Below, piece by piece: positions 32,378 to 42,167 of a stretch of DNA of 64,000 nt. Origin of the DNA: Chalara sp. BL73 (Eukaryota; Ascomycota; Leotiomycetes; Helotiales); the NCBI GenBank assembly GCA_918026815.1, contig CAKJVC010000061.1:62001-126000 (forward strand), in the 5' to 3' direction. The translations under genes were made by a program, and so were the position numbers. The notes under the pieces were generated by a model that saw nothing but the letters and a program-made list of their open reading frames with translations, did no database searches and was not told where the DNA came from. Within the stretch, counting starts at the first letter, position 1. Each line of letters starts with the position of its first letter.

Positions 32378-33929
32378 ATGGGTTCAGATCCTCAATATGC
32401 GAAGTATCCTCTTCTCCCTGTCGCCCAACACATCTTCACTCTTACCAATCCCTCCGCACCTAAATCCGTCCAACAGACGTCCCTGAAGAGCATACAAGAT
32501 GCCATTACAGAACATAAGATGGCGCCGTTATATAGGTATCTCTCACATCCCATAGAAGGAATCCTGAATACATCAGGCGTCAGCTCGTCGAGCCCAGCCA
32601 AGCCAACTGGCAGGAAACCTAGCGCAGTCGGATTGGTAGCAAGTAGGCATTCGAAACCTAGTCTTGATCTGCCTTGGGATGAAGCATTATTTGAGAAGCT
32701 GAAGAAGGAGAACGACGAGGAGTTGGAGGGTTACAAGAAGGAGGAAGAGGAGGCAGAGGAGAAGGCTGGCGAAACTGAAGTCCAAGCTGCGAGAGGAAAG
32801 CGAGCAGAGTTCTATGCACGTGTTGGGGACAAGGTATACAATTCCATATATCCTGAGCTTAGGAATGCTAATCGTGACTTTCTAGGACCGGGCTATCGCT
32901 GCATATGAGGAGGTATTCGAAAAGACCGGCGTTTTGGGTACGAAGATTGATCTGGTCCTTGCCATCATCCGTATGGGCTTGTTCTACGGCGACAAACTGC
33001 TGGTCAAGAAGCATGTGGACCGAGCGAAGACTTTGGTTGAGAGCGGGGGCGACTGGGACAGAAGGAATCGGCTGAAGGCGTACCAAGGTCTTTACTTCCT
33101 CACTGTTCGATCGTACAACTTGGCCGCCCCTCTCCTCTTGGACAGTCTTTCCACGTTCACCAGCTATGAACTCTGCAGCTACTCGTCTCTTGTTGTTTAC
33201 TCTGTTCTGGCAGGATCTGTATCACTTAAACGGGTTGACTTCAAGTCTAAGGTTGTGGACGCTCCCGAAATCAAGGCTATTCTTGGAGATGGTGAGGACA
33301 AACTATCTGCGCTTTCAGGGGCGTTATCGGCTGGGCCAGGAGCAGATGAGGAAATGACTGATGCTACCTCGGGTACAAAGACAGCAGTCAACCTTAGCAC
33401 TCTTGGAAGTGAAGTACCCGAGGCTGAGGTAGCCATTGATTTCTCTCCTTTAGCACAATTGGTCAGCAGTCTATACACCGGAAACTACAGTTCATTCTTC
33501 GGAGCTTTAGCTTCAGTAGAGGTCAAATTCTTGACCCAGGACCGATACCTCTTTGAGCACCGCGGATGGTTTGTCCGTGAGATGCGGCTTCGCGCATACC
33601 AACAACTTCTCCAAAGCTACCGAGTTGTCGGCTTAGAGAGTATGGCAAACGACTTTGGTGTCTCTGTTGACTTCTTGGATCGGTAAGATATCTATTTTTG
33701 TACCTTGTTCTCTCTATTAACTCACTACAGTGACCTGGCCAAATTCATTGCGGCTGAGAGAATCCCTTGCACGATCGACCGCGTCACCGGAAAGGGTATT
33801 ATCGAAACCAACCGACCAGATGATAAAAACAAGCAGTATAATGATGTTGTTAAGCAAGGCGACCAATTGATTACCAAGCTACAAAAGTATGGGCAAGCAG
33901 TGCGTTTAAGGGGAAGCGAGAGAGCATAG
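32378..33929 (+). CDS. RPN7: 26S proteasome lid subunit RPN7
   Basis: Three exons: 32378-32833, 32886-33682 and 33731-33929, giving 483 residues in frame. The N-terminal half is helical (PLLPVAQHIFTLTN, KSIQDAITEHKMAPLYRYL, then a glutamate/lysine-rich helix around residues 105-140), followed by TPR-like repeats (RAIAAYEEVFEKTG, LVLAIIRMGLFYGDKLLVKK). The PCI domain lies in the C-terminal third: YLFEHRGWFVREMRLRAYQQ, LESMANDFGVSVDFLDRDLAKFI and CTIDRVTGKGIIETNRPD. In the lid, Rpn7 contacts Rpn6 and Rpn3 and helps hold the lid to the base. An acidic insert between the two PCI halves (about AGPGADEEMTDATSG) is longer than in yeast. The gene is divergent from ABD1. Confidence 0.95.
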
Positions 33930-35076
33930 ATGTTACAGGAACTAATGAGGATGCATGGCTTGTACTTGTATGATATCAAGGCAAATAGACCACTTATAAA
34001 GAGCAGTTTTGCAGAGGCATGATTTACTATATTCCTTTCTTTTCACGGCGAGGCGTGGAAGAGGAAGATAGGACCCAGACTACCATTCATTGCGGAGAAT
34101 ATTCAGGCAAGAGCATTATTAAGCCTTCACTTGGCTCCTTCGTTTGCTACCAAACTCCTCCTTCGTCATGACACCCCTTTTTGTTCTATAGGTCTCCGAA
34201 TGCTCTGAATAGAGTTATCCTTAAATTCCAACGGTTTGTTCTTTTACACTGGTCTCTTCCAGTACCTCGCGGGAACTTCACACATACCATTGACTCTGAG
34301 AATGATAGAAGCGACAAGTTCCCTGGGTCACGGCAAAGCTTCAGCTGAATTGTTGCCTTCCTATATTTGCGGTTAGGTCGAACAGGAAGAAAGAGATTCT
34401 GAATTTATCATATCTACCATTGCCCGCGTAGTTCATCATGCAATATAACCACGTGACCACGATAAAGACCCTGGAGTAGATGCTAAGATATGGAGATTGG
34501 GGTGCGGTCTGATCGCTCATGCTCTACCTTAAGGTTTTCCATCTTTACTCTGCTATTTTAGAAGCGTAGCAATGTCAAATACCGGAAGGCTTCATATTCA
34601 TCCGAGGGGTTACAGATTTTCATGGTCCTGGATCGAAATAATCGTTTCTTTGAGGCTAGGCGCGATGTTCAGATTTCTACCCAGGCTCGCCAGATCGTAC
34701 AATATCGAAGGATCTATCAATGTGTCTAATTCGCATTGCTTCTAGCGTCAATGTTCTGCCCCTTCCAGAAAGTTCCACCTACTTCTTATACTTATAATGA
34801 CACCGTTGAACATTGAGATTCCGATGGAGATGGTATTTGACTGTCTGTTCTTGTTTTTGCCGAAATTATTCAGATCTGTCTATGGCATTTACATCAATTC
34901 TGTCCAGGTAAAACATAAAGCGCATAGTTCTTCGAGTTATTCTGGCCGGCACACCATCCTGATTTCTTCGAATTTTCAACTTATCGTTTAAACTTCCTTA
35001 CCCTAAACTGTAGCACATACATCTTCCACAAACGATCACAATCCCTTTGAAGAAGAGTGCCCTTCTTGCAATCGAA
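33930..35076. other. Intergenic region RPN7 / LOV gene
   Basis: About 1.15 kb, AT-rich, no credible coding frame. The distal part must hold the LOV gene promoter; I cannot identify a white-collar light-response element with confidence. Confidence 0.45.
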
Positions 35077-35937
35077 ATGGATGCGGATGATGACAGGGCC
35101 AACATAGGTAGAGAGGGGGAAAGAAGCGATAAATTAAACGAAGATGAACCCGGGAACTCGGCTCAGAACATCCGAGAGATGAGAGAGCGTTTAGAAAAAG
35201 TCATCATTCCATTCCAATTTTAAGCTTCGTGGTTATACTAATCTTTAGCAGATCCAGGACGATCTGCATAGACGCATTAGTACGCAGAGGCATCAGCAGT
35301 CCCCCTTTTCAGATCCAATTATTGTACCCGGGATATATGCTCCTAGCGGTTTTGATATCATGGATATTCTGGTAAGATGTTCTTCCTATCATGAGTCAAT
35401 CTACAATTGGTCGTGTTACGCTATGTATTTTCGAGCCAACAAGTAACTATACAGGTAGCTGTTAGTAACCGCCGCAACCCGACGGTAGATCTGGGCTCAA
35501 TAGACGACTCGGTAGCGTTCATTGTCTGTGATCCTCTCGAGCATGATATGCCCATCATTTACTGTAATGAAAGTTTTCGAAGACTCACTGGGTATTCAGA
35601 GAGCGAGATAATCAATCGGAACTGCCGGTTCCTTCAGTCCCCTCCGCCTCCTTCTGCTTCTAAAGAGCCATTAAATGCTCATAGCAGGTATGAGGATGTG
35701 ACTGTGAACAATCCTGATAAGCATGACTCTATCATCTTGTCCAGGAACGTTGCTGCCAGAGAAGTAGTGAGGGACTGTCTTGCGAATAGATCTGACTGCC
35801 AGATCTCATTCATCAATTACCGGCATAACGGCGAAATATTTGAGAACCTTGTTACCATTGTTCCAGTCATGTTAGAGACACAAGGGGGAAAGCGATATCT
35901 AGTCGGGTTTCAAGCAGACCGAGGACCTGTTGGATAG
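35077..35937 (+). CDS. Short LOV-domain photoreceptor, VIVID/ENVOY-like
   Basis: Three exons: 35077-35199, 35252-35371 (a TAG three bases earlier is also usable) and 35455-35937, about 241 residues. The N-cap IYAPSGFDIMDIL and RRNPTVDLGSIDDS precede a single LOV (PAS) core: PIIYCNESFRRLTGYS, then the flavin-adduct motif NRNCRFLQ with Cys near 138. The FMN/FAD-contact asparagines in NYRHNGEIFEN and the signalling glutamine in LVGFQAD are kept, so the photocycle should work. Nothing follows the LOV domain, as in Neurospora VVD and Trichoderma ENV1, which tune light adaptation by binding the White Collar Complex. Two features differ: a charged N-terminal extension of about 75 residues, and a loop after NCRFLQ that is roughly 20 residues longer than I recall for VVD and starts with a proline run. 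Confidence 0.85.
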
Positions 35938-36074
35938 ATGCTTCATTACACATCAATCTTGGTTAGGCTCTTTCTACCCAAATACAGAACCTGTCTAAGC
36001 AAAGACCCAGATATAGCCACGAGACACGCTACTTCACACCATAATAATAGGAGAGTGATGCGATTATTTAGAGT
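35938..36074. other. Spacer, LOV gene / RutA relic
   Basis: Short AT-rich spacer, no feature seen. Confidence 0.4.
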
Positions 36075-36540
36075 TCATTGTACTATCCTCTTACGCTTGG
36101 GCCCATTAACATCACCTGTTGCCACGTTGTTCACAGTATGCTTCCGACTCTTCAATAAAGCATGGATCTGCTTTCCAAACTCATCTGGCTCCTCCAAGAA
36201 ATCATCAAATATTAGCATAATGCCTTTGGTTTCTGGCAACTCGGCAACTTCGTCTATCAGCTCTGCAACATTAGTATAGCCTCCCATCAGCGTTCAGATG
36301 TTCAAGTTTACCGCGCTTTCTGGAAGATGGATACTCGTCGCTGTCGAGTTTAAATCAGACTTGATAACTTTGCTGCCCTGCTCAACCATCCAAGAGCAAT
36401 AACATCTGCACCTTCTCGATAAAATTTCCCAGTTATCTCTACTTCCGCATCTGTCTCATCAGGGATTACCATGAACAAAGCCAAAGCACCAACATCCGGG
36501 CTCGATTTCTCAGTAGCTTCTGTTAAGGTCTTGTTTTAAC
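36075..36540 (-). pseudogene. RutA-like luciferase-type (LLM) flavin monooxygenase, decayed C-terminal remnant
   Basis: Read on the minus strand, this is the C-terminal third of a pyrimidine-monooxygenase-like protein. From 36540: PDVGALALFMVIPDETDAEV and YREGADVIALGW. Then one base is missing near 36384, and the frame shifts to EQGSKVIKSDLNSTATS and AVNLNI. An in-frame TGA at 36294-36296 stands where a glycine codon is expected, followed by MGGYTNVAELIDEVAE and GIMLIFDDFLEEPDEFGKQI. The order matches the RutA end (ETD.., GAD..AL.W, S.VN.N.GTL.GSY, FDDFL). RutA opens uracil's ring in bacteria; fungi carry related flavoproteins. Upstream sequence to about 37000 shows no alignable N-terminus. 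The frameshift, the nonsense codon and the missing front half make it a relic. Confidence 0.75.
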
Positions 36541-37230
36541 CTGCAACGACAGTTTGGTGTGTTGGCGCCCTACCGCATAATTAATAGTGTGTCAGCTGGT
36601 ATATATCATCTGCAGGCTCTCATTATTCATAAATTCCGCCCTATTTTCAGCCTTGATTAAATCATGTAAGTCATTTTGAGCATTACTGCAGACGCTATTT
36701 TAAATAAATGCCAAGACATTCCAAGCTCCTACTTTTGCGTCGTGTTTTCTCCACGTGGTTTCGTTTCCGCTCAACAGGCTAGACCCTCAACATTCAATAA
36801 TGACATCAAAAGCTTTGATTAGCTCAGGCTCAGTCACAGCCGCCTGTGAGGCTGTGATGGTCTTCAAAATCATACCGTCTCTCGAGTGGTGAGGCACATT
36901 TTGCGTGTTTACACCCTTGTGCATTTCTTGACCCTCATGGAAACTGCTCAATTACATTCAGCCCGAATGATGCGTTATTTGTTTATAGACAACCCAGAGT
37001 CCAGGAGCTTTCTAAACTGTTCAAAGCCTTATATTTAGACATTGTATATAAATCCTCTTCTCAACATATCTAGATATAAGTGCGCACGGCAAATCGGCAA
37101 GGAAAAATCGGCATCGCAAAAAGTTTGCCATTCATAGCTCTCGCTGCCCCAGTATACTTCATCATAAAGTATATTTCTCGGAAAGTGCATGCAGAAACAC
37201 TCGAGAAGTTCTGCGTTGTCCTACTGCATC
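36541..37230. other. Spacer upstream of MFS gene, possible further decayed coding sequence
   Basis: About 690 bp. It is where the N-terminal half of the RutA-like relic should lie, but I cannot find its motifs. A minus-strand run near 36790-36880 reads like coding sequence (ITASQAAVTEPELIKAFDVI) without a family I can name. The last 100 bp serve as the MFS promoter or leader. Confidence 0.3.
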
Positions 37231-39158
37231 ATGTCTGATGTTGAGGGTTTGATGAAAACGAAGTCTCCAAGATACTCGATTCACCGAACATGGAACCTAT
37301 TTAATGCGACTGAGAAGCGCAATATCACCACTTACATCGCTGGTATAATGCTTTACAAGTTCGGGCTTGAAGCATTCAATGGATCTCTTGTCGCGTTGGC
37401 CACAAATCGATATGATATTGATGCCGAGCGCAGAGGTGTCACTCCATATACCTTCGAACGGGTCGGGATGCTTACGGGTCTGTTCCAAGCTTTCCAGTGT
37501 GTAGGATCTATTTTGATTGCTCCTCTGATGAAGCGCATACCTACCAAGATTAGTAAGTGTTCATAAGCCTCATCGTCTTATGTGATGTTGTGTGTCATCA
37601 TGGACAATTCTGGTCGAGTTTTAAATGATTAGGCTGTCCTATGACAAATTAATGTTTATATAATGAACAATGCTAATTTAATAATTTCGATAGTCCTATC
37701 TTGGGCTATCTTCGTATTTGGTATCTTTACAGCCATCCTTTTGATCGTTGATGCTGCGACAGGCGGGAAAATCAAGCCTCGAGGATGGGATGAAACCTAC
37801 AACAGTGCCGATGCCAACTTTTATGGCTACTACGGTAGCTATAATACCGATGGAATCATTCCGATCTACTGTGTCTGCGGCATTGCATATGGGATGGTCG
37901 AGCTCATCCGCAGAGTCATCCCCCGTGATATCGTAGGCGGCGATGTGCAAAAGCTGCGGCGTATGGACAGCTTTGTTCACATATTCTATGAACTTGCCGG
38001 AACTGCCGGGGCATTTTGTACAGCACTTGGCCTTATCCCGTATTTTGGCAACAACATGTCGTTCATCATCACGCCAATCTGCTTCACGTTTGCATCGATC
38101 ACGTGGTTCTTCATATCACATCTTGATTGGAAGCCGTCAGATAATTCCCTGATGGCTAATCAACCGGCATACGTTAAAGCAGTCCTTGGAGGCTTCTATC
38201 TGTTTGTAGAATCGGCGTGGGTTGGTGGAAAGATTCTCTTTACGTCGAGAAAATTTATTTGGCTGCTTCCAGGTTATTCTTTGGCGCTTTACGGTCATAG
38301 TATATCCACTTCTTCTCTAATATTCTAGCCGAGCAATGTGCTAACCAAAGTTTTCATGTAGGGTACCTTGAGAACGGGGTGGCACCAGTCATAGCAAAGC
38401 GATACCTAGGAGATGCAGCCTGGTCCCAGATCATAGTTGGGGGATCTAACATCGGCGAGCTGTTAGGTGCTCTATTTGTCTTTCTCTTTACTAACCTCGT
38501 CAAAACTCCGATCCTGTGGCTCCGTCTCGATGTGCTTATGCTTCTTATCCCGTGGTATCTCGTCTTCTGGTGGGTTCCATCAGGTCATGTATCAGACGCT
38601 TGGAGGGTAGCTGCAACATTTATTCCTATATCATTCGGCTGGGCAGCTGGCGATGTCTCGCTCACGGCACATGTTCAGGCGCTACTCGGACGCGAAGAAA
38701 AGGAAGTCAATGATGTCTCGCCCCTTGGCGCTGTTATGTCTTTCTTGTACTGCACATACATTGTCATGTACGCAATTGCTGGTACCTTTCTTGGGCGATA
38801 TGTTGATGCTGTCGGAAATCGTCCCGAGAACCAGAATACAGGGACGCCGCCGAATTATCCCGGCTTCCCTAATGATTATGTTAATGTACGTCCCGCTATT
38901 TACAACGTTGTAGGCGTTCAGTTTACTGTATTGGCTGTTATCATGTTGCTTGCGACATTCATTCCTACGGGAGCATTGTAAGTGCCTCTGTGATAACAAA
39001 CACCAATGGCTGACGGTGATAGGGCATTCAACCCCACAAACTTGTACGGAGAGGCATTAGAGACACATGATAGCCAGGAGGAACTGGTGACCTGTGCAGG
39101 AAGGAAATCTGGAGCTCGATTCGAGAGGAAAGTTAACACCGAGACAAGCTCAATCTGA
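37231..39158 (+). CDS. MFS transporter, substrate unknown
   Basis: Four exons: 37231-37552, 37694-38299, 38362-38977 and 39023-39158, with consistent phases, 559 residues. An ATG 14 codons upstream (37189) is possible, but MSDVEGLMKTKSPRYSIHRT is the better start. About ten to twelve hydrophobic segments are present, with the characteristic FGLEAFNGSLVALATNRYD, CGIAYGMVELIRRVIPRDIVG and VQKLRRMDSFVHIFYELAGT. The protein is recognisable as a conserved fungal MFS group without known substrate. The RRVIPRD loop is the likely equivalent of the conserved charged MFS motif. The C-terminal tail is polar. The stop codon lies in the first unit of a degenerate 13-nt tandem repeat, so the last residues may have been created by it. 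The neighbouring RutA-like relic does not establish a substrate. Confidence 0.85.
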
Positions 39159-39214
39159 AAGCTTAATCTGAAAGTTTAATCTAAAAAAACTCAATCTGAA
39201 GGCTCTATCTAGGG
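39149..39214 (+). repeat. Degenerate 13-nt tandem repeat at the MFS stop codon
   Basis: Five imperfect units of about 13 bp (CTCAATCTGAAAG-like) follow each other. The first unit overlaps the last codons and stop of the MFS gene. Unit three is stretched by an A run and unit five is the most diverged. Confidence 0.75.
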
Positions 39215-40124
39215 CCGGGCCTCGCTTAAGTTAGACGGTAACCACTAAGAGAATTGGCGGCGTGCTGAGGGCAAGACTTATGTTTTGTAACTCAATAATA
39301 ATGCTAATGCTGTACCGTCCTGAAGAAGAATTAGAGTTTTCAGAAAGGAGACTGCTACTCTGAGGCTGGGCTTGATAGATAGATCTGTCTCTATTTGGTA
39401 GTGATCACCAGTATACCGGTAGTTTCTAAGCGATGACCCCTCTTTCAGGGGTAAGCTGTAAGTGATTTCGCCGAATGTTACTCTCCAAAAAGCATGTGGT
39501 CTTCTTGTATTGAATTAATTGCGGGCTCGGGAAAACCTCAGCCGATCAGAATTCTCATGAAACATGCCCATCTAGTTGGTAAGAAGAAAGAATACAGAAA
39601 CAGACTGTCGTTTGGCAGCCATTGGGGAGCTAAACCCAAATACATCATCGAAGGATGTTTGTTAATCGCGGGCCGTGACGTTCCTGGATTGGCATCGATC
39701 TCAATCTTGGAAATACTTGGTGTGACAGAGGCACAGACCATGATTCTGCGGGGACAATTTTGTAAACGGGAACATCTCCGACCATAACATCTGATCTTCA
39801 CAATTGACGAATGGATTGGAAGCGTTCTTCCACGATGACATCTCTCAAAAGCTGGGGTTTGCACGAGTTTCTCCATCATCACGAAGCCATGGCCACCTGG
39901 TGATCCAAAGCATACGCACGTGGAAGAAGAAGGACGCGGCAGACCCCTAGGAATTCCGTTTAGGGATGCATCCTATTGTCTTCATTTCCGGAGGGAGTAA
40001 CAGTTTGGGCGTAGGGCTGGTCACAGCCTTAACTATATAGCTTTTGTAGTTGCTCCTCCTTTGTAGAAGATTCAGGCTTGGATGGGTTCACTTAATCGTC
40101 CATACTCAGAATCATCCCTTCATA
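39215..40124. other. Intergenic region MFS / EEP-jacalin gene
   Basis: About 910 bp. Overlapping frames of about 100 codons on both strands near 39490-39880 lack recognisable motifs. Nothing is called here; the last 150 bp carry the promoter of the secreted EEP protein, with TATATAG at about 40034-40040. Confidence 0.4.
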
Positions 40125-41542
40125 ATGCTTAATCTAGTCCTAGGCCTCGCGGCCATCGTCTCCGTGTCAGCAGCTGCTACGAGCGGCGACTTCAATATTC
40201 TGACATTCAATGTTGCTGGACTGCCGGCCATTTTTAATGACAACTCTGTTCCTGGAGATAAAGCTACCAACGCAGGTACAATCGGCACCTTGTTTGCAAA
40301 GTATGGCTACGATGTCATCCACGCGCAAGAAGGTACTCAGAATCTCTACAATGTCTCTGCATATTTCGCTGATGAATATAGATTTTGCCTACCATGCATA
40401 CATCTATGCAACTGATAATCATCCATACAGGACGGCCACCAGCGGCACTGCCGGAATAGGCAGTGGACTCAACACTCTAGCCAATTTCGACTGGATTGAC
40501 TTTACTCGTGTGAAATGGGCGACTTGTTCCGATGCATCTGGATCAGATTGTCTGACGCCGAAGGGCTTCACATTTATGCGAGCCATTGTCTCCGAGGGCA
40601 TCTACATTGACATCTACAACCTTCATGCCGATGCCGGTACGGAGGCTGGTGATCTGACGGCCCGAGCAGCGAATCTCTTGCAGGTTTCTCAATACATCGA
40701 CACGTGGTCTGCCGGCAATGCTATTCTTCTGTTTGGAGATACCAACTCAAGATACACGCGAACAGCGGACAATATTACTGTGTTTCAAAAACAGAACGGG
40801 ATGACCGATCCTTTTGTCCAGCTTCAGCGTAACGGCGTCAACCCGACAGTGGAGACGATTTGTGACAACCCTTCACTTATCAATACATGCGAGACAGTTG
40901 ATAAAGTATTCTACCGTGGGTCTAGACAGTTGAATTTGCAAGCTACTTACTTCAACTACGAGTCTACCAAATTTTTGCAGGCTGATGGATCAATCCTCTC
41001 GGATCACAATCCTATTACTGTGAGTAGAAAAGAAGCATGCTTATTCAGAAATTTGCATATTTCAAGTATACTGATCTTTATAGGTTAACTTCACTTGGAG
41101 CGCGAGTAACTCTTTCCGTCAGTCAGGATTTTGGGGTGGGCCACACGGAGACTGGTTCAATGACTTAAATGCCCTCCCAGCTGCTCCAAAACCATCCGTA
41201 ATCACGTTCAGAGGAGCATCACGCCTTGACTCCGTGGCGGTGACCCTCACCAACGGACAGACATTCACCCACGGGGGAACAGGTGGAACCGCGGTCTCCT
41301 TGACACTTGCTTCTACAGAATATTGGACTTCAGCACAGTTGTGCCAAGGGGTAAAGGATGATCATACGCGGAACTTCTATATCCTGGCTACCACAAGCAC
41401 TGGAAGGACATTAACTGCGGGAACATCGACAAGTGATTGTGCTACGTTTACTGCACCAAGTGGATGGCAGATTGTGGGATATCTTGGGAGGGATGGTGAT
41501 GAGATGGACCGTCTTGCATTTATCTATGCGCCCAGAGTGTAA
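40125..41542 (+). CDS. Secreted EEP-fold phosphodiesterase/nuclease fused to a C-terminal jacalin-like domain
   Basis: Three exons: 40125-40332, 40382-41019 and 41084-41542, giving 434 residues. A signal peptide (MLNLVLGLAAIVSVSAAA) leads to an endonuclease/exonuclease/phosphatase fold with all core motifs: FNILTFNVAGLP, HAQE, the metal/phosphate histidine in IYNLHADAG, GDTNSRYT (D-x-N) and SDHNPIT. That set resembles secreted sphingomyelinase-like and DNase-I-like enzymes. From about residue 290 a jacalin-related beta-prism follows: GFWGGPHGDWFNDL, VITFRGASRLDSVAVTLTNG, THGGTGG and the closing GYLGRDGDEMDRLAFIYAP. Jacalin-type domains often bind mannose or other glycans and would target the enzyme to cell walls or glycosylated surfaces. 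The cleaved ester (sphingomyelin, DNA, other) cannot be told from sequence. A secreted effector-like role is only a possibility. Confidence 0.9.
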
Positions 41543-42167
41543 AAACAAAGGCTTTATAGTAATTAAAAAGTATCGGAATCTTGTTCAATAAAGTTACGGA
41601 TCCTTAATTCTCCCAGGTGAATTCAGTTGCACGTGTCTATACACTAACCTGATCTGACATGCTGGAATAAGAGACAATTAGCGACACAAGGCGTTGCGAA
41701 GTAGCTTCTAATTCACAATGGGCAAATAAAGCTTTCGGCAGAAGAAGAATGCCTTTGTCCCATTATTAATCGGCTTCTCTGAAATACAGAGGATGCTGGT
41801 GGATGAAGGCCAAGCCATACAAAGCATCACACTCTAGTCACGCTCAAGCCACCCTGTTGAGCCCCACATCAAGTGTTCATGCTCGGCAAAGCTTTCCACA
41901 TCGAAAGAGACGACTTCCGTCATTTGATGTCGTAAATGGTTGCCGGCATGAACATTACTTGAACCTTTAATAATTCAACATCGAAAACCCTTGTTTGAAG
42001 TCCCGCTTGGATATAATCAACTAGCTAATTCGATAGTCTTGTCTTTTTGGCAACGGAGGCTGGAGGACGCAATACAGAATGCAGGAAACAAGTCCATAGG
42101 CAGCTAGATCCACTGGTTTCGAATTATCCTTAGTCGAGCCCCCCTTCTGATTATTCACATTGAGAAG
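41543..42167. other. Intergenic region
   Basis: 625 bp with no credible frame; a pyrimidine-poor 3' flank and the upstream region of the next gene. An additional 5' exon of the next gene could lie here. Confidence 0.4.

Noticed and set aside
39490..39882. Opposed frames of about 100 codons
   Set aside because: No similarity recognised; neither has intron or codon-bias support.
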